Shown here: piece by piece, positions 46,001-57,740 of the stretch | Numbering within the stretch: the stretch's first letter is position 1 | Layout of the letters: every line of letters starts with the position of its first letter | NCBI RefSeq assembly: GCF_027943255.1 | Contig: NC_072897.1 | Coordinates: forward strand, 63,698,406-63,762,405 | From: Anastrepha obliqua | Lineage: Eukaryota; Arthropoda; Insecta; Diptera; Tephritidae | DNA: 64,000 bases | Direction: 5' to 3' | Notes under the pieces: model-generated | Told to the model about the DNA's origin: nothing | The model's database searches: none | Seen by the model: the letters and a program-made list of their open reading frames with translations, nothing else | Position numbers and translations under genes: made by a program

Positions 46001-48850
46001 CAAGTACAATTGACATTTATGAGACCCAACGTCTTATCGAAAAGTACCCAGTGATTTTGAGTCGACATTTTATGATCAGAGTCAATGCTCTAATGAAATT
46101 CATTCAAAATAATGATGAAGTATTCGGAGGAAAAGTAAAAGACTTCTGGTGGCGTATTGAGTTTCAGAATCGTGGTAGTCCTCACCTCCATATGGTAGTT
46201 TGGATTGAGAATCATCCAGCATTTGATACAGAAGAAGGAATACTTCTACTTGATCGTAACTGCTGGTGTAAAATTCCAACAGAAAAAGAAGATCCAGAGC
46301 TCTTCGAGCTTGTGAAAAAATGTCAAATTCATCGGCATACACAAACTTGTACAAAGAATATTACCTCTCTAAGATGTCGATTCAATTTTCCACGTCAAGA
46401 ATGTCATGAGACACGAATAATATCACATTCTTCAGACGATTTTCTCCGCAATGGGGGCAGAATTTCCTTACTTAAGCGTCGTAAAGAAGATTCTTGGGTA
46501 AATAATTACCACCCAGAGTTATTGAGACTGTGGACAGGTAATATGGATATTCAACCGTGCGGATCGAACGAAGCGATAGCTTACTATATTGCAAAGTATC
46601 TGTCGAAAGCAGAACCAGAGGGTGTCGATGCTGGAATTGCACAGGCAATACAACAAATCCAACGCGAAGAGACTGACCTTTCACGCAAACTCTTCAAGAT
46701 ATGTATGAAGATTCTTCATGAACGACAAGTATCAGCTGCCGAATGTGCAGATCGGCTTTGTCATATCCCATTACGAAACAGTTCGCGACATTGTGTCTTC
46801 CTAAACACAAGAAAGCCAGAAAAGCGTTATAGAGTATTGCAATTCGATAGAAGCGGACACCCAATTGGTTACTACAGCAATATCTTTGAAAGATATGAAA
46901 AACGTCCATTACAACATCCTGACTACGATTTTGCGAACATTAGCCTTATAGAGTTTGCTATGTTGTTTGAACCACACTTTCCGAAAAAGTTAAGCGATAC
47001 CGAGGAAAGTGTAGACCATGATGCCTATGAGGAACAAACAAACATGCGTCGCCCACTCATCACTCTGCTGGATAAAAGCAAAATGGTTGTGAGAAATGTT
47101 CCTGCAGTTGTCAGAGTGCCATATTTTATAGCAGCTTCGGATCCAGAAAACTTTTCCTACAGCTTACTTCTTCAATATATGCCTTATCGTTCGGAAACTG
47201 AAATACTTGAAGGTTTCGATAATGCCAAAGAAGCTTTTGTAGCTCGAGAGAGTCGTTTAAGGGAAACAAGTAGACATATGTGCCAACATCGAGAGCGGAA
47301 CCAACAGCTTGAAAATGCATTCAATCAGATACATGCTTTCGAAATTTTGGAGCAGCCAGAGATTATAAATCCTAAACTTGAAGAGGAAGAGTTACCAGAG
47401 AAAGAAATGAGCAATGATCAATTTCAAAGAGCGCAAAATGCGATGAATGTTGATCAAAGACAATTAGTTGTTCTTGTCACAGAGAGTATTAAGAAGCAAC
47501 TCAATGGTGATATGAAACGGGAGAAAATTTTCGTAACTGGTGGAGCAGGCACCGGGAAAACATTCCTCTTTAATCTATTGAAAAACCATGTCAACCGATG
47601 TTATGGAAAACCGGTGGTAAAAGTCGGTGCTCTCACTGGAGTTGCAGCACGGTTAATCGGTGGTACAACGCTACACCGGCTGTTAAAACTACCAGTACAA
47701 AAAGATGGAGTAATTGTAAGCATGCCACTTCTTACCGGTAATTATTTGAGAGGAATGCGTCAGTTATGGCAAAATATTGAGTTTCTGTTCATAGATGAAA
47801 TTTCTATGATACCCTATGAGATGCTTTGTATGATCGACTCTCGTTTGCGACAACTGAAAATCGCAGACGCTTGTTTTGGTGGCATAAACGTGATACTCTT
47901 TGGAGATCTAATGCAGTTACCACCTGTTAGAGGACATCAAGTTTTTCAACAACCAGATCATATGAAGCCAGCTACACATTTGTGGCGACAGTTCGGTCTG
48001 GTTGAACTTAAACAAAACATGCGTCAACAAGGAGACACAACATTTATAGATGTACTTAATGTACAACTCCCTACGAGTTGGAAAAATGGCGTCTAGACAA
48101 CTTGAAATCCTTCTGGAAAAAGTTTCAACGGATGCGACTAATGAATTTTCGATTGAGAAAGCATTAAGAATTTACCCAACGAATGATCAAGTTGCTAGAC
48201 ACAATGAAAAAGTTCTCCAGAGTTTTGAGAATAAAGGGACAGTTATTTATACAATAAAAGCACAAGACCAACTTATTGATGCCACTCGTAATTTAGGTAA
48301 CAAGGACTTAAATTCTGTGATACCTAATGATATTAATAAAACAGGAGGTCTTCCGAAAGAACTGAAAATATTCGTAGGGGCTAAAGTGATGTTGAGGTCG
48401 AACATTGACGTGTCAAAAGGTTTAGTGAATGGCAACATGGGTTTTATCACTGAAATCATCTGGCCAAATTTTCGCAGAGACCAACTATACGCGGAAGACA
48501 TCCCGTCAGCCCGTATCGACTTCGGTTCTGATGGTGTGCACATGATTAAACCGATATCGATACAGTTCCCAGCGAAATATAGCTATGGAACTGCTGAGAG
48601 ACGGATGTTGCCCTTAATCCTGAGTTGGGCTTCGACCGTTCACAAGATGCAAGGTTGTACAGTTGATCATGCAGTCATTTATCTAGGCTCGCGACTGTTT
48701 GCTGCTGGACAGGCTTATGTAGCACTTAGTCGTGTAAGATCTTTAGACGGTATGCGGATCGAAGAACTTGATTGCTCTAAGCTAACTGGAAAAACTCCAT
48801 GCAACAGTGAGGCTTTAAATGAAATGATTAGATTACGAAATGATTCGTAA
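43009..48850 (+). CDS. Helitron Rep-helicase with STPR-like repeats and cysteine-protease-like domain (one frameshift)
   Basis: Counting residues from the upstream ATG at 42937: 85-337 are eleven 23-residue repeats (RASQSEEDRAARL type); about 350-410 is a Cys-rich zinc-binding region (CDKICEICTKRC, CKRCKTH); about 585-780 resembles the C76-type tegument/OTU-like cysteine proteases, with candidate Cys604 or Cys605 and His745; 1083-1085 is the HLH of the HUH nuclease; Tyr1217 and Tyr1221 are the paired catalytic tyrosines (YYIAKYLSK). The SF1 helicase has Walker A 1535-1542 (GGAGTGKT) and Walker B Asp1620-Glu1621. A frameshift near 48055-48070 follows helicase motif III; 48050-48850 continues in the next frame through SWASTVHKMQGCTVD and VALSRVRS. 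The protein nicks and unwinds DNA for rolling-circle transposition. Without the shift it would be about 1940 residues. Confidence 0.9.
43189..43947 (+). repeat. eleven tandem 69-bp coding units
   Basis: Each unit encodes 23 residues, and middle units are almost identical at DNA level, differing mainly at positions giving EY/EL/KL at the start and QHM/KHM/QDM near the end. The first and last units are the most divergent, as expected for an array growing from the inside by unequal exchange. Long frames on the opposite strand here are shadows of the repeat. Confidence 0.93.
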
Positions 48851-48916
48851 GACATTTCAATACCACATGTCCACCATAAGACGGATTGATAAATCAAACT
48901 AAATACATAATAGTGT

Positions 48917-49110
48917 AAAAAACTAAAAAAGCACGTTGTTACTGCTAATCTAACTAAAAAGTAGAAAATAAAAAATAGTCAAAAAAAAAAAAAACACACG
49001 CTTTTATTGCTAATCGAACTAAAAAGTAGAAAATAAAAAGTAGTTTAAAAAAACTAAAAAACACGCTTTTATTGCTAATCGAACTAAAAAGTAGAAAATA
49101 AATTTTAATG
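48917..49110 (+). repeat. three tandem 65-bp units in the Helitron 3' region
   Basis: The core GCTAATCGAACTAAAAAGTA (with one T for G in the first copy) starts at 48944, 49009 and 49074, so the period is exactly 65. The third unit lies inside the left arm of the inverted repeat. Confidence 0.85.
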
Positions 49111-49524
49111 ACAAAGGGACCTATAATGAAGTAATAGCAAATCGAACGATCAGTCATAGTCAACTACCTCAGAACAGAATTATAACGAAAATTAAGATAC
49201 AAATAGAGTAATTCAAATTAGAGTTAAAAGCGTGGGATGCTTGATATAGTAAATATTACAATCCTTCTATTGGCAACTACCTATGTACAGAGGGTTATGA
49301 AAGTGAAGCAAAATGCATCCTACGCTTTTAACTCTAATTTGAATTACTCTATTTGTATCTTAATTTTCGTTATAATTCTGTTCTGAGGTAGTTGACTATG
49401 ACTGATCGTTCGATTTGCTATTACTTCATTATAGGTCCCTTTGTCATTAAAATTTATTTTCTACTTTTTAGTTCGATTAGCAATAAAAGCGTGTTTTTTA
49501 GTTTTTTTAAACTACTTTTTATTT
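49031..49524. repeat. 210-bp near-perfect inverted repeat with 74-bp spacer
   Basis: 49031-49240 is the reverse complement of 49315-49524, with one mismatch seen (G at 49234 region against A). The spacer is 49241-49314. The left arm contains the third 65-bp unit and following sequence. Transcribed RNA would form a very stable hairpin. Possible origins are fold-back duplication of the Helitron 3' region, a foldback-type miniature element, or an assembly artefact. Confidence 0.92.
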
Positions 49525-49964
49525 AATTAGAAATGGGGGAGCGCTGGAAAGGTAGTTGCTCATCGTCCGTCTGCAGTGCTGCCAATATCTTGTTTGCTTT
49601 CAGCGAACTACCAATATCTAAACTACTTCTTCTAATTGCCCTGACTCTGCATCTGCCATACTCAATTAAACCTTTTCCTTTAGCAAGCACATGGATTCCA
49701 ATAAGTGCGTCATGCGTCATCATGGAGTCATTAATAACACTGAATAACAACCCAAAAATATCTTGTTTGATGATTACATTTTCTAAAGCAGTTTTTCATG
49801 CTGATTACAAATCTGAAAACCGTTTTTCTCTATCACGTCAAGTTTTTAAGATATTAACATAAACATACATTTTTTAATCCCTTATTGTTACGAATGAATA
49901 AAAAATAGAGTTTAGTTTACTAAGTTAATAACATATTTGCTATTTTTTTTTTTCAGTGAAAACA
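49525..49964. other. unrecognised segment upstream of the uncharacterised arthropod gene
   Basis: Open frames exist on both strands at 49523-49862, none recognisable. The minus-strand one reads INDSMMTHDALIGIHVLAK and could be the C-terminus of an unknown protein. The end, 49942-49958, is a T-run followed by CAG, a good 3' splice acceptor just before the ATG at 49965, so an intron may lie here. Confidence 0.4.
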
Positions 49965-51775
49965 ATGGCGTCTAGAGGCTACATCAATTCACCAGATTTG
50001 TTTTGTTAAGTGTGCGGCTATCTCACAGACAAAAGACACCGAAAGACATTTACACCATTTCTGAGAAAAGCTTATGAACTATACTTTGATTCAAAGGTGG
50101 ACAGCGGCAAGTTATGGGCACCACAGTTCATTTGTTTGACATGTGCATGCAACTTACGGGGTTGGATAAGGAAGGCTAAAAATAACAACCATCTAGCATT
50201 TGGAGTCCCTATGATATGGCGTGAGTCAAGCAACCACATCACTGACTGTTATTTCTGTTTGACAAATGTCACAGGTTTCTCATACAAGACTCGTTCATCT
50301 GTGAAGTATCCAGATATTCCCTCGGTTTCAAAACCAATTCCACATGATCCAGTCAGTTGTCCAATACCAACATCACCTACAGAATACAGAGTCGATGATG
50401 CAACACAAAAAGAAAGTTCGTCTTTCAGCAACATGGCAGACTCTGACTACAATCCTGATGATGATGAAATTCATTTGATTAATAATGATGATCTTTGCGA
50501 CCTTGTACGGGACCTGGCACTAACAAAAGGTCAAGCTGAACTGCTAGGTTCACGTCTGAAAGAGTTTAATTTGCTATCACCAGGTACAAGAACTTCACAA
50601 TTTCGACATTGACACAAAGAACTCGTGCAATTCTTTGCAATGAGTGACAATATGTGTATTATTACACAATGGAAACATGTATGCATCAGTACCGGTTGGT
50701 TATTCTACTCATCTAAAAGAGACGTACGAAACCATGTCTTCTTGAAAAAATTTGCTATCCCGATTACAATTGGAATATGTGTGGTGATTTAAAAGTGATC
50801 ACTATTCTCATGGGAATGCAGACAGGGTACACCAAGTACTGCTGCTTTATCTGCGAGTGGGACAGCAGAGATAGGAAGCACCACTATATAAATAAGAATT
50901 GGCCCATTAGAGATGAAATGGAGCCAGGTAGTATAAACGTCCTGCGTGTGCCATTGGTTGAGCGTGAAAAAGTTATTATGCCTCCACTTCATATAAAGCT
51001 GGGGCTCATGAAAAACTTCGTGAAGGCACTAGACAAAAACTCAGATGCTTTTCGGTACCTATGCAACAAGTTTCCAGAGTTGAGTTATGCGAAAGTGAAA
51101 GAAGGTGTATTCATAGGTCCACAAATAAGGAAGATCATAGCAGACAGTCACTTCGAAGATTTACTCAGCAGAACTGAAAAAAAGCATTGTGGCAACACAG
51201 ATTGAACAGACGACCCGATGGCAACCCTGACAATAACAGGACAAGAGAAGAACGCCATTGAACGAAGAGTTTGAGTTTCGTCTAACCGCCGGCGAAGACG
51301 GGCGTATATACCAACCCGCACATACGACATTAATTTTGTACAAATTTATTTTTAATGAAGTTAATTCTTATAATTGTATTTCTTACATACTAGTGTAAAT
51401 AAATAGATAAAAACGAATCAATTGCCTACTATACCCACAAGCATGGTTGGCATTTAAGTCTGTTGTAGCCAATTTCCTTGGAAATAATAAATCTCCTGAC
51501 TATGTAAATATTGTGCAGAAGTGCATTAGTGCGTACAAGTTAATGGGTTGTAACATGTCCCTCAAAATTCATCTCCTCGACTCACATCTCGACTTCTTTC
51601 CAGAAAACCTAGGTTCTGTTAGTGATGAACATGGTGAACGTTTCCATTAGGACATCTCGGTGATGGAGTCACGATATCAAAGTCGATGGATTGCAGCAAT
51701 GTTAGCCGACTATTGCTGGATGCTTCAGCGCAACATGCCAAATTGTCAGCACAAACGCAAGTCTACACCCAATTA
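49965..51775 (+). pseudogene. uncharacterised multicopy arthropod protein family, decayed
   Basis: An ATG at 49965 follows an intron-like acceptor. The frame starts MASRGYINSPDLFC, meets a TAA at 50007-50009, then runs to 50612 with CLTCACNLRGWIRKAKN and VPMIWRESSNHITDCYFCL (paired Cys, probably zinc-binding). The next part in shifted phase gives MCGDLKVITILMGMQTGYTK, YCCFICEWDSRDR, PPLHIKLGLMKNFVKALDK and VKEGVFIGPQIRK. A solo LTR (51188-51439) splits it; coding resumes with AFKSVVANFLGNNK, NMSLKIHLLDSHLDFFPENL, DEHGERFH, a TAG at 51648-51650, then ADYCWMLQRNMP. I recognise this as a family frequent in arthropod and cnidarian genomes, without known function; high copy number suggests a mobile element. 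Internal deletion near 50650-50720 is likely. Confidence 0.68.
51188..51439 (+). mobile_element. solo LTR, 252 bp, with 5-bp target duplication
   Basis: Begins TGTGGCAAC and ends ATACCCACA, with AGCAT on both sides (51183-51187 and 51440-51444). It contains a TATA-like GTATATACC (51303-51311) and an A/T-rich 3' part. The flanking reading frame of the interrupted gene is continuous when one AGCAT is counted, which confirms a clean insertion followed by LTR-LTR recombination. Length and 5-bp duplication suit BEL/Pao, copia or gypsy types; I cannot choose, and direction is assigned only from the TATA box. Confidence 0.85.
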
Positions 51776-52799
51776 ATTATAATTAGCAACTCGACAATAC
51801 GTAAAACATCATCAAATCTAATAGGCAGTGATGTTTTCCCGTGGCAGACAACCTCACCACCAGAGAAACCAATTAACTTTTCATGGCACTCAATGACACA
51901 TAAATCACAATCAACCGCTTCACCAAATCACAATCAACTGCTTTCTGAAACAATGAGTGCTTTATACTTCAATTCTGGTCCACCTACGATTGTAATTTTT
52001 TACACAATTCCATGCAATTATTTTTATCAGCAATTTTATTTGCTAATGCGCCACTTTCAACAGCGGGAACACCGGATTTACACACGGAAGCATCTGGAAG
52101 GGATACACTGGAAATTCTCTTTTCATGTCTCATTCGCGGCCATAGGGGCAAAATTGTTTTCGGCAACATTTTGACTTTTACTACTTTAGCTCTTCTGGTT
52201 CGAATATATCTTACATGTAAAGCGGAAAATGTTCGTCAACAATTTCTTAAATATATGAATGAAAAATGCAAACTTGTGAAATAATAAATAATATGTTTTT
52301 TGTTTTTTTATTTAAATATATTTATAAACTGTTGTACTTCAATAAAGAAAATTAAATTAAAAATACTTCATATATAAATAATTAACTTAAAATTAACTTG
52401 AGTATCCAGAAATGCGGGGAAAATTAGAATTCAACATAAACATGCCCTATAACTATTTTAAATTACAGGTACCTACTTTACTAGCAAAAATAAGCGTGCA
52501 TTTCCCAAGCAGTGTTCGGATGTTTGTCATCGTTGTTATCTTCCGTTTGATTGAAAACCAACATATAAACAAATGAAGCAACTGTCAAAAATGGCTTTAA
52601 GATTGGAAATACGAATAAGAAGAGCAAAGCGTGTCGCTAGTACAGGAGACAAATTCTCTTCCACGGCCGTCCCTCTCCCCCGAACAAAATGTTACCCTTC
52701 CAAATGTTTCCGTGTGTAAATGGGCACGAAGATAGCTGTTATATCACCAGGCTTATGTGTGTGTATGTTTCTTGTTGTACACGAGCATCCCTCTCCGGC
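51776..52799. other. non-coding or unrecognised DNA
   Basis: Short frames on both strands at 51984-52284 have coding-like composition but no recognisable motif; they may be another part of the element that carried the gene at 49965. From 52290 the DNA is AT-rich, then GC-balanced from 52600 to 52800 with no gene. Confidence 0.35.
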
Positions 52800-53470
52800 T
52801 CAAAAAAATGCTGAATCAAACAAAGGCGCTGATCGGTTGGAATACCCTAACGGCATTTCGAGTCCAATGTCTGCTGCTACTACTGTTTGCTGTATATAAT
52901 GCGCATGAGTAAACGGCACCCTTTCAGTCAGCTGCTGCGACATCGAATACATACCTGAATACTGCGATGTAAGTGGTAAAATTCGTTCCACTGGAAATGC
53001 AAACGATGTATGCAATGTTTGTGACGCTTGTATTGATATTGATACTGCTTGTTGCGAATGCGCTAACGGCGCTTGCGTGACTGCGGCCGGTGGCGAAATA
53101 TACGAAGCACCAAGCAAGGCGTTGTAATTACCTGTGCCTGTTTCTGGAGCACTCGTTCCTGATCGACGAAGAGTATCCAGCCGTGCACTTCGCACCTCTA
53201 CGGCACTACAAAGTGCGCTGACTTGCACCTCGAGCTGCGTCATGACTCGCACGTCGTCCTTTGATGGTTCCCAACTGTTTTCTGGCTCGTATCAGTTGCC
53301 TGTGCTACACTTGCACTCGTTAGCAAATATGGAGCCAATATCGACATCAGCATTTCTGCATCTAATCCATGCAATATGCTGATTAATTCTGCGTTCGTGC
53401 CACTCTTCTTTAATTGCAGATTTTGCAACACATCCTTTAACTCTGTTACTGGTTTAGGTCTATCCCACTT
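52800..53470 (-). pseudogene. SAP-domain gag-like fragment
   Basis: Reading down the minus strand from 53470: RPKPVTELKDVLQNLQLKKS followed by GTNAELISILHG is a SAP-type motif (two short helices that bind DNA), found at the start of some insect gypsy and Pao-type Gag proteins. After a frame change near 53245, 52800-53252 is a low-complexity Ala/Ser/Gln-rich stretch (AHSQQAVSISIQASQT), fitting a gag linker. No capsid or zinc knuckle is seen. It could also be a chance SAP-bearing cellular fragment; the gag reading is an inference. Confidence 0.45.
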
Positions 53471-53939
53471 CTGAGTTCCGTCAACTCTGACAGATCAGGG
53501 TAACCAATATATGTATAAGTACATATGCACATACATGATGAACCACCATATTCCAAATTGTAAACATTTGTAAAAAAAGTCTCCCATATATGCAATTTTT
53601 TTTTTAACATAAAAAGATAGAGAGTTCAGGAACTATAACAATCATTATTTTTTTGTTTTATTTTTAAGTCGTATCATAGAGAACGTAATTATATAGAATT
53701 GCAACATTGAGTAAGTAATAGATAGTCACTCAATTTTTGGCAAATGGGTCGGTCGAGTGAAAAGAAGAGGAAGGACGAACCGTTGTAACAAGTTCGAGAC
53801 GTGAGAAACGATGTCTTTGCTCGTACACACACTTATATGCGAATGCGTCGATTTCTCTTTGCCTAAGCACTGAGCAAGCGTACGGTAAAAGTATGTACAT
53901 ACATATATTCATCCATAAATTTTATGTACACACTAATGT
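53471..53939. other. non-coding gap
   Basis: AT-rich, no gene. Confidence 0.4.
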
Positions 53940-54049
53940 ATCATACGGTAGTGAATCATGGCACATTGGCTATGCCAATGAAGAGTCGAGTGAGTGTGAG
54001 CGATACACCGTCTTCGAAACGATACGAAGCAACTTAACGAGTTGTGGGG

Positions 54050-54833
54050 ATGGCGGACAATCTCTCAGTAGACTCAGATGGATCTCTGGTACCGAGTAAG
54101 TCTTTGACAACGCTCAAACCTGGGGCGAATCAGGTAAGTACCGGTAAAAAGACTGAAGTTGTTGGATATTCCACCGCAGGTGCTATCCGCAAGGCAGACC
54201 AAACAGAACGAAGACAGAAGGCGAAGAAAGCCGAAGCATTAGCTAAGGCAGGCACTCAAGCTCCGTCAACTTCGACACCTGTCATGGAAACGGGAAAGCG
54301 TGGCGGAGGATTCCCTTCTAACTTTGCACTCTTCCGGAAACGAAACGAGGTCTGTGCCAACGACTGCGAAGAGGAGAAAGGCAAAGAAGAGAACAGTCGA
54401 GAGACGGAATTTAGAAACGCCTGCATTCACGACCCAATCCAAGGCAGACAAACCTTTACCTGACAAGGCAAGGGCTAAGGGACCTCAAATGTCGAATGAT
54501 ACTCTTCCGTTAACGTCTAGCGAATCATTCGCTAGAATGCCAGCAAAGGCAATGACGGTAGAGATACGTTTCCACGACATTCGGTTCTACGCATTTCCCG
54601 TATGTAAGTATGAGGAATGTTTATCCTGCTACAACAACAGCAACAACGGTAGAGATACATACCGACAAACAAGACGGTCTACTGTTCAAAGGGCAGCAAG
54701 ACTATCTTCACAGAAAGACTGGCACGAGCGAGTGTCTGGATTCCGGGTCCTTCCTGTAGTTCAGCAGAACGACTTGACACGACTCTCTGGAGAGTATTCT
54801 CTTGCTCCAGGCAGAAATCCGCTACCACTTTGA
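54050..54833 (+). pseudogene. ORF1 (gag-like) relic of copy B
   Basis: First in-frame ATG is at 54050 (ADNLSVDSDGSLVPSK). The N-terminal 110 residues are polar, rich in Lys, Ala and Thr, with a basic block RKADQTERRQKAKKAEALA. The frame shifts before 54463; the next phase continues with RRNLETPAFTTQSKADKPLP and later decays into sequence overlapping the region where a gag RNA-binding domain would be. No zinc knuckle was found. It would package element RNA. Confidence 0.55.
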
Positions 54834-54985
54834 AGACCGGTTCCCACCTGGTACTGGGTATCGATCTTGGGTCTCTCAAGGTGCTGAAGTCGAAGTACGG
54901 GTGCCGTCTTCACCTACATCTGGGGCAAATCCATTTCCGTATTCAGGATAAGGTGGAGGACAAAGGGTAAATATACTCAGTCTCA

Positions 54986-57740
54986 TGACTGAAGTAATAC
55001 TAACACAGATAAATATGCAGCATAGCAAAGCGTCTACGGCTCTCCTGTGCCGTAGACATGCAAACCAGGAAACAAACCCACACATAATACTAATACAAGA
55101 ACCATGGGTATGTCACAAGCGTATCTGCGGTCTAGGTGCTATGTCGTGGGGATAAATACTTCATTGTGAAGGGAATGTGAGACCGCGAGTATGTATTATC
55201 ATGCCGACGTTGATCGAACACACGGTGTTAAAAGAGTTCACGCTATCATAGTTTCGGCCTACCTACCCAACGACTCTTTACAGCCACCTCCTTCGAGGGA
55301 GCTAATCTGGGGCTAATAGTGGGCTGTAATGCAAATTCACAGAACATTTTATGGGAAGCAGCAAATGCAACCTCAGAGGTCTCAAGTTACTGGATTTTAT
55401 CCTCTCACCTGCTATGGTCATTCAAAACACTGGTAACAAGCCAACTGTTGTGACCAAAAGGAGACAAGAGGAAATAGATTTAACACTTACCAATAGGTCA
55501 GTTGAAATTCAAATCAACCGATAGCGAATTTTGGAAGAGGACTCTCTTCTTATCGAATTCCGACTGGGAAGTGATACAATATCAATACTTTCTGATTGGA
55601 ATCCTCGAAATGTGGACTGGGACAGGTATGGTGAGCTTGTAACAGAGCGATTACCAAATCTGAAAAAACTCAAATCAATAGAAACGATTGAAGATGCTAC
55701 TGAGATATTAGAAGCTACCATACTTTAATCAATTGCTTTGAGGCAAAGTAGACAGGGGAAAGCGGCTCCATGGTGGAACCCTGAACAGTCGAAGCTTCGT
55801 CTTCGGTCCAGAAAACTCCTTCATAAGGCTTTAAAGATCCACACAGAAAAGGAATGGGCTTATCATCGACTTACACAGAGAGAATATAAGAAAAAAGTAC
55901 GGAAAGCCAAACTTGAATCCTATAGAAATTTCTGCAGTAACGTCAAAGAAATGACTGAAACAGCGAAACTTCGTAAGGTCCTTCATCTAGACAGCTCAGT
56001 AAGGCTGGATTCCATTCGAAGACCTGATGGTTCATACACCATTTCCAAATCGGAAACGTTTAATGCTGCACTCGGAACCCATTTTCCGGGTTGTGTAACT
56101 CTCTCTGAAGTAGAGAGTGGCATGAACAATAACGGTAGCAACGGTGGAACCTCTAGCTACAGCTAGTATATTGCTAGTCGGATAGTGACAAAAGAATCGA
56201 TAAGGTTTTCCTCTTCTTCCTTTGAGAACTTTAAGTTCCCTGGACCTGACGGAATATATCCTGAAAAGGATCTTCAAGCCTGTCTTGCACTTGGGTATAT
56301 ACCTACCATCCCAATGGCTACGCGTAAGAGTATTATTTATTCCGAAATCAGGAAAAGATGACTATTTCCTAGCAAAAAGTTTTAGACTAATCAGTTTGAG
56401 ATCGTCCGTATTGAAAAGTCTATAGCGAGTGGAAATCGCCATGCTTACCAGAGTGGAAAATCATGTGAATCAGCCTTACACGATCTTTGAAGCTGACGAA
56501 TTCACAATGGGTGTGTTCGTGGACATTGAGGAGGCTTTTGATAATACCACTTTTGCAGACTCTCTACTAGCGGAGATGCAGGAACTCGATTTTCATGTCC
56601 AAGCATATGCGAACGATGTCTGTGCGCTAACATCGGATATATCCCTAAGGAGGCTTTGCACGAAAGTGCAGAGGATTCTTGATAAAATCGATGACTGGTG
56701 CATGACACAAGGTCTTTCCGTCAATCCGAACCAAACCACCATAGTCTTGTTCATGAGTAAACGGAAATTGTATGGACTCAGTATTCAACACTGAAAGGTG
56801 TGGCACTTGGTCTTTCCGATGAAGCTAAATATCTAAGAGTAATCTTGTATCCACTGCTTTTGGCACGTAAAGACGACCTGAGACCCACAGTTTCATTTGG
56901 AAGAAAATTTGATGTTATATTTCCATTGCGTGAGCAATGGAGCAATCCGGAATGTATGCAGGGAGGTTTGGCAGATATTTTCTTTACCGATGGGTCCAAG
57001 AATGAAACGATAGTAAAAAGTATCACTATGATATTGGGGAAATGGCAACTGTTTTCCAAACGGAAGTTTTTGCTATCCTGAAAGTAGCCGAATGGATAAT
57101 TGAGAGGAGATAGAGCGAGATACAGATTGGAGTTTTCAGTGACAGTCAGGCTACTCTGAAGGACCTGGAGAACACGAAGCAAACCTCAAAGATTGCTCAA
57201 GAATGTAAGAATGAGCTTAATTCTGTCGCAAGAAAAAAGAGGCTTTTACTTATATGGGTTCCAGGACACTCCGGTGTTCAAGGAAACGAAATTGCCGATG
57301 AATTGGCCAACCGTGGATCAGCAGAGACAATAATCGGAATCAGTTCCGCAGAAATCATGATTATGTAATCTATGTATGTATGTAATCTACATAAAGAGCA
57401 ATGGTAAGGTCTAGAACGCTGCAGAACTGCAAGTGTTTTGTGACAAGTCCGAACGGAAAACTGTTAAACTTTCTACTAAAACTTGGAAGGAAAGACGTTC
57501 GGTTGATGGTCAGTATCATTACAAGACACAACCCATGGGGTCAGCATATGACCTCCATTGGAATCATTGAGAACCCAATGTGCCTGTCGTGCTTGGAGGA
57601 GGCGGATAGCACTGAGCACTTTCTCTGCTTTTGCTAGAGCACGGCTACGAGCTTTGGGTTCCGATGTCGTGAGAATGAGTAATATTCGTTCGCTAAAACC
57701 GGAGGATATTTACAGATTTGCCAAAAGAATCTAGAAAATT
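54986..57740 (+). pseudogene. ORF2 relic of copy B: endonuclease, partial RT, RNase H, Cys/His tail
   Basis: Starts at ATG 54986 with TQINMQHSKAST and ILIQEPW (endonuclease). The endonuclease then decays with several stops to 55730. 55738-56166 is the linker before RT (APWWNPEQSKLRLRSRKLLH, RRPDGSYTISKSE). RT: VLFIPKSGKDD and LISLRSSVLKSL, then VFVDIEEAFDNTTF joins directly to DSLLAEMQELDFHVQAYAND, so about 80 residues present in copy A are deleted, and the active site reads YAND instead of YADD. A second deletion near 56850 removes the thumb. RNase H pieces follow: FTDGSKNE (near 56988), GVFSDSQATL-type (57130) and WVPGHSGVQGNEIADELANR (57258-57315). The Cys/His tail CLSCLEEADSTEHF is at 57585-57630. 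Confidence 0.8.

Larger units (their letters stand above)
42447..49240 (+). mobile_element. Helitron, nearly intact coding region
   Basis: A rolling-circle transposon defined by its Rep/helicase gene (43009-48850), with a repeat-bearing leader and a 3' region with 65-bp tandem repeats. The exact ends (5' TC, 3' hairpin and CTRR) were not identified, so the borders are approximate. Whether the satellite array at 40554 belongs to the element is open. Only one frameshift was found in 5.8 kb, so the copy is young compared with most of the window. Confidence 0.8.
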
